Both the position numbers and the translations under genes were made by a program. Below the pieces are notes generated by a model that did not search any database, was not told where the DNA came from, and saw only the letters and a list, made by a program, of their open reading frames with translations. A stretch of DNA of 19,123 nucleotides from Echinostoma caproni (lineage: Eukaryota > Platyhelminthes > Trematoda > Plagiorchiida > Echinostomatidae): the NCBI GenBank assembly GCA_900618425.1, contig UZAN01041801.1, positions 5,795 to 24,917 of the forward strand. The letters run 5' to 3'. This document shows, piece by piece, positions 19,005-19,123 of this stretch (position 1 is its first letter; every line of letters begins with the position of its first letter).

Positions 19005-19123
19005 TGACCATCCTTCAGACTTTACTTTCCCGCCCCATTCTCAGTCCATCCAAGCAACCATACACCCGGATTGTACTAAACGGGGCTTTCGCTTTCTTTA
19101 GAATGCTTATCCACCTTCCTGTC
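19005..19123 (-). mobile_element. SINE (family gamma), copy 2, cut by the window end
   Basis: Shares with 1850-1920 the + strand blocks CATCCTTCAGACTT, a CGCnCATTC segment, CAnTCCATnCAA and ACACnCGGA in the same order. On the minus strand this is the 3' end of family gamma, so its tRNA-like head, if present, would lie beyond 19123. Confidence 0.55.

Larger units (their letters stand above)
15968..19123 (+). other. 5' part of the next intron of the TBC1D10-like gene
   Basis: Begins with donor GTGAGT right after the exon. No continuation of the TBC domain was found in any + frame to the end of the window. It contains two SINEs, an RTE-like fragment, a further SINE copy and a partial repeat at the end. 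The stretches 15968-16279, 17331-18289 and 18431-19004 hold no recognisable gene; ORFs there (for example 17899-18141 and 18170-18352) lack any family signature. Confidence 0.75.

Noticed and set aside
1..19123. CRISPR array, rRNA, viral gene or LTR pairs
   Set aside because: No regularly spaced direct repeats, rRNA cores, viral proteins, gag/pol aspartic protease or integrase signatures, or long terminal direct repeats were seen.

Overview
The window looks like a piece of a flatworm nuclear genome, most probably a digenean trematode of the liver or lung fluke type. The reasons are small conserved exons separated by multi-kilobase introns, GT-AG splice sites, introns packed with decayed non-LTR retrotransposons and tRNA-derived SINEs, and no bacterial-type gene packing. 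Assignment below Trematoda is a guess. No complete gene lies in the window.

The only host gene I can support is on the + strand. It is a TBC-domain Rab GTPase-activating protein of the TBC1D10 (EPI64 / Drosophila whacked) type, and three consecutive internal coding exons are visible: about 498-848, 6332-7168 and 15787-15967. Their phases fit exactly (2, 2, 0). The spliced product would give about 456 residues, running from just before the TBC domain to its middle. The arginine finger (IxxDxxR, exon at 6332) and the glutamine finger (YxQ, exon at 15787) are both intact. Exons for the N-terminus and for the second half of the TBC domain must lie outside the window. The striking property is a serine-rich, low-complexity stretch of about 300 residues inserted in the TBC domain, between the first TBC motif and the arginine-finger motif.

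The introns (5483 bp and 8618 bp, plus two partial ones) hold the rest. Intron 849-6331 carries a SINE-like head (1850-2012), a dispersed repeat (2200-2378), a SINE (2955-3205), another SINE (4840-5024), and an exon-like segment with an in-frame stop (5470-5609). Intron 7169-15786 carries a Jockey/CR1-type LINE fragment with an internal deletion (7600-8124), a SINE directly behind it (8125-8399), an RTE-like LINE 3' fragment (8960-9308), a SINE abutting that (9311-9545), the second copy of the dispersed repeat (9546-9757), and a longer Jockey/CR1-type LINE corpse (10540-12855). The part of the intron from 12856 to 15786 shows no recognisable element. The final partial intron holds two more SINEs (16280-16461, 16630-16800), a second RTE-like fragment (16975-17330), another SINE copy (18290-18430) and a repeat that runs off the end (19005-19123).

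Comparing copies inside the window gives three SINE-like families and one further dispersed repeat: family alpha with four copies, family beta with three, family gamma with two, and a paired repeat with two. All LINE fragments lie on the same strand as the host gene, and eight of the nine SINE-like copies lie on the opposite strand. No functional tRNA, rRNA, CRISPR array or viral gene was seen.
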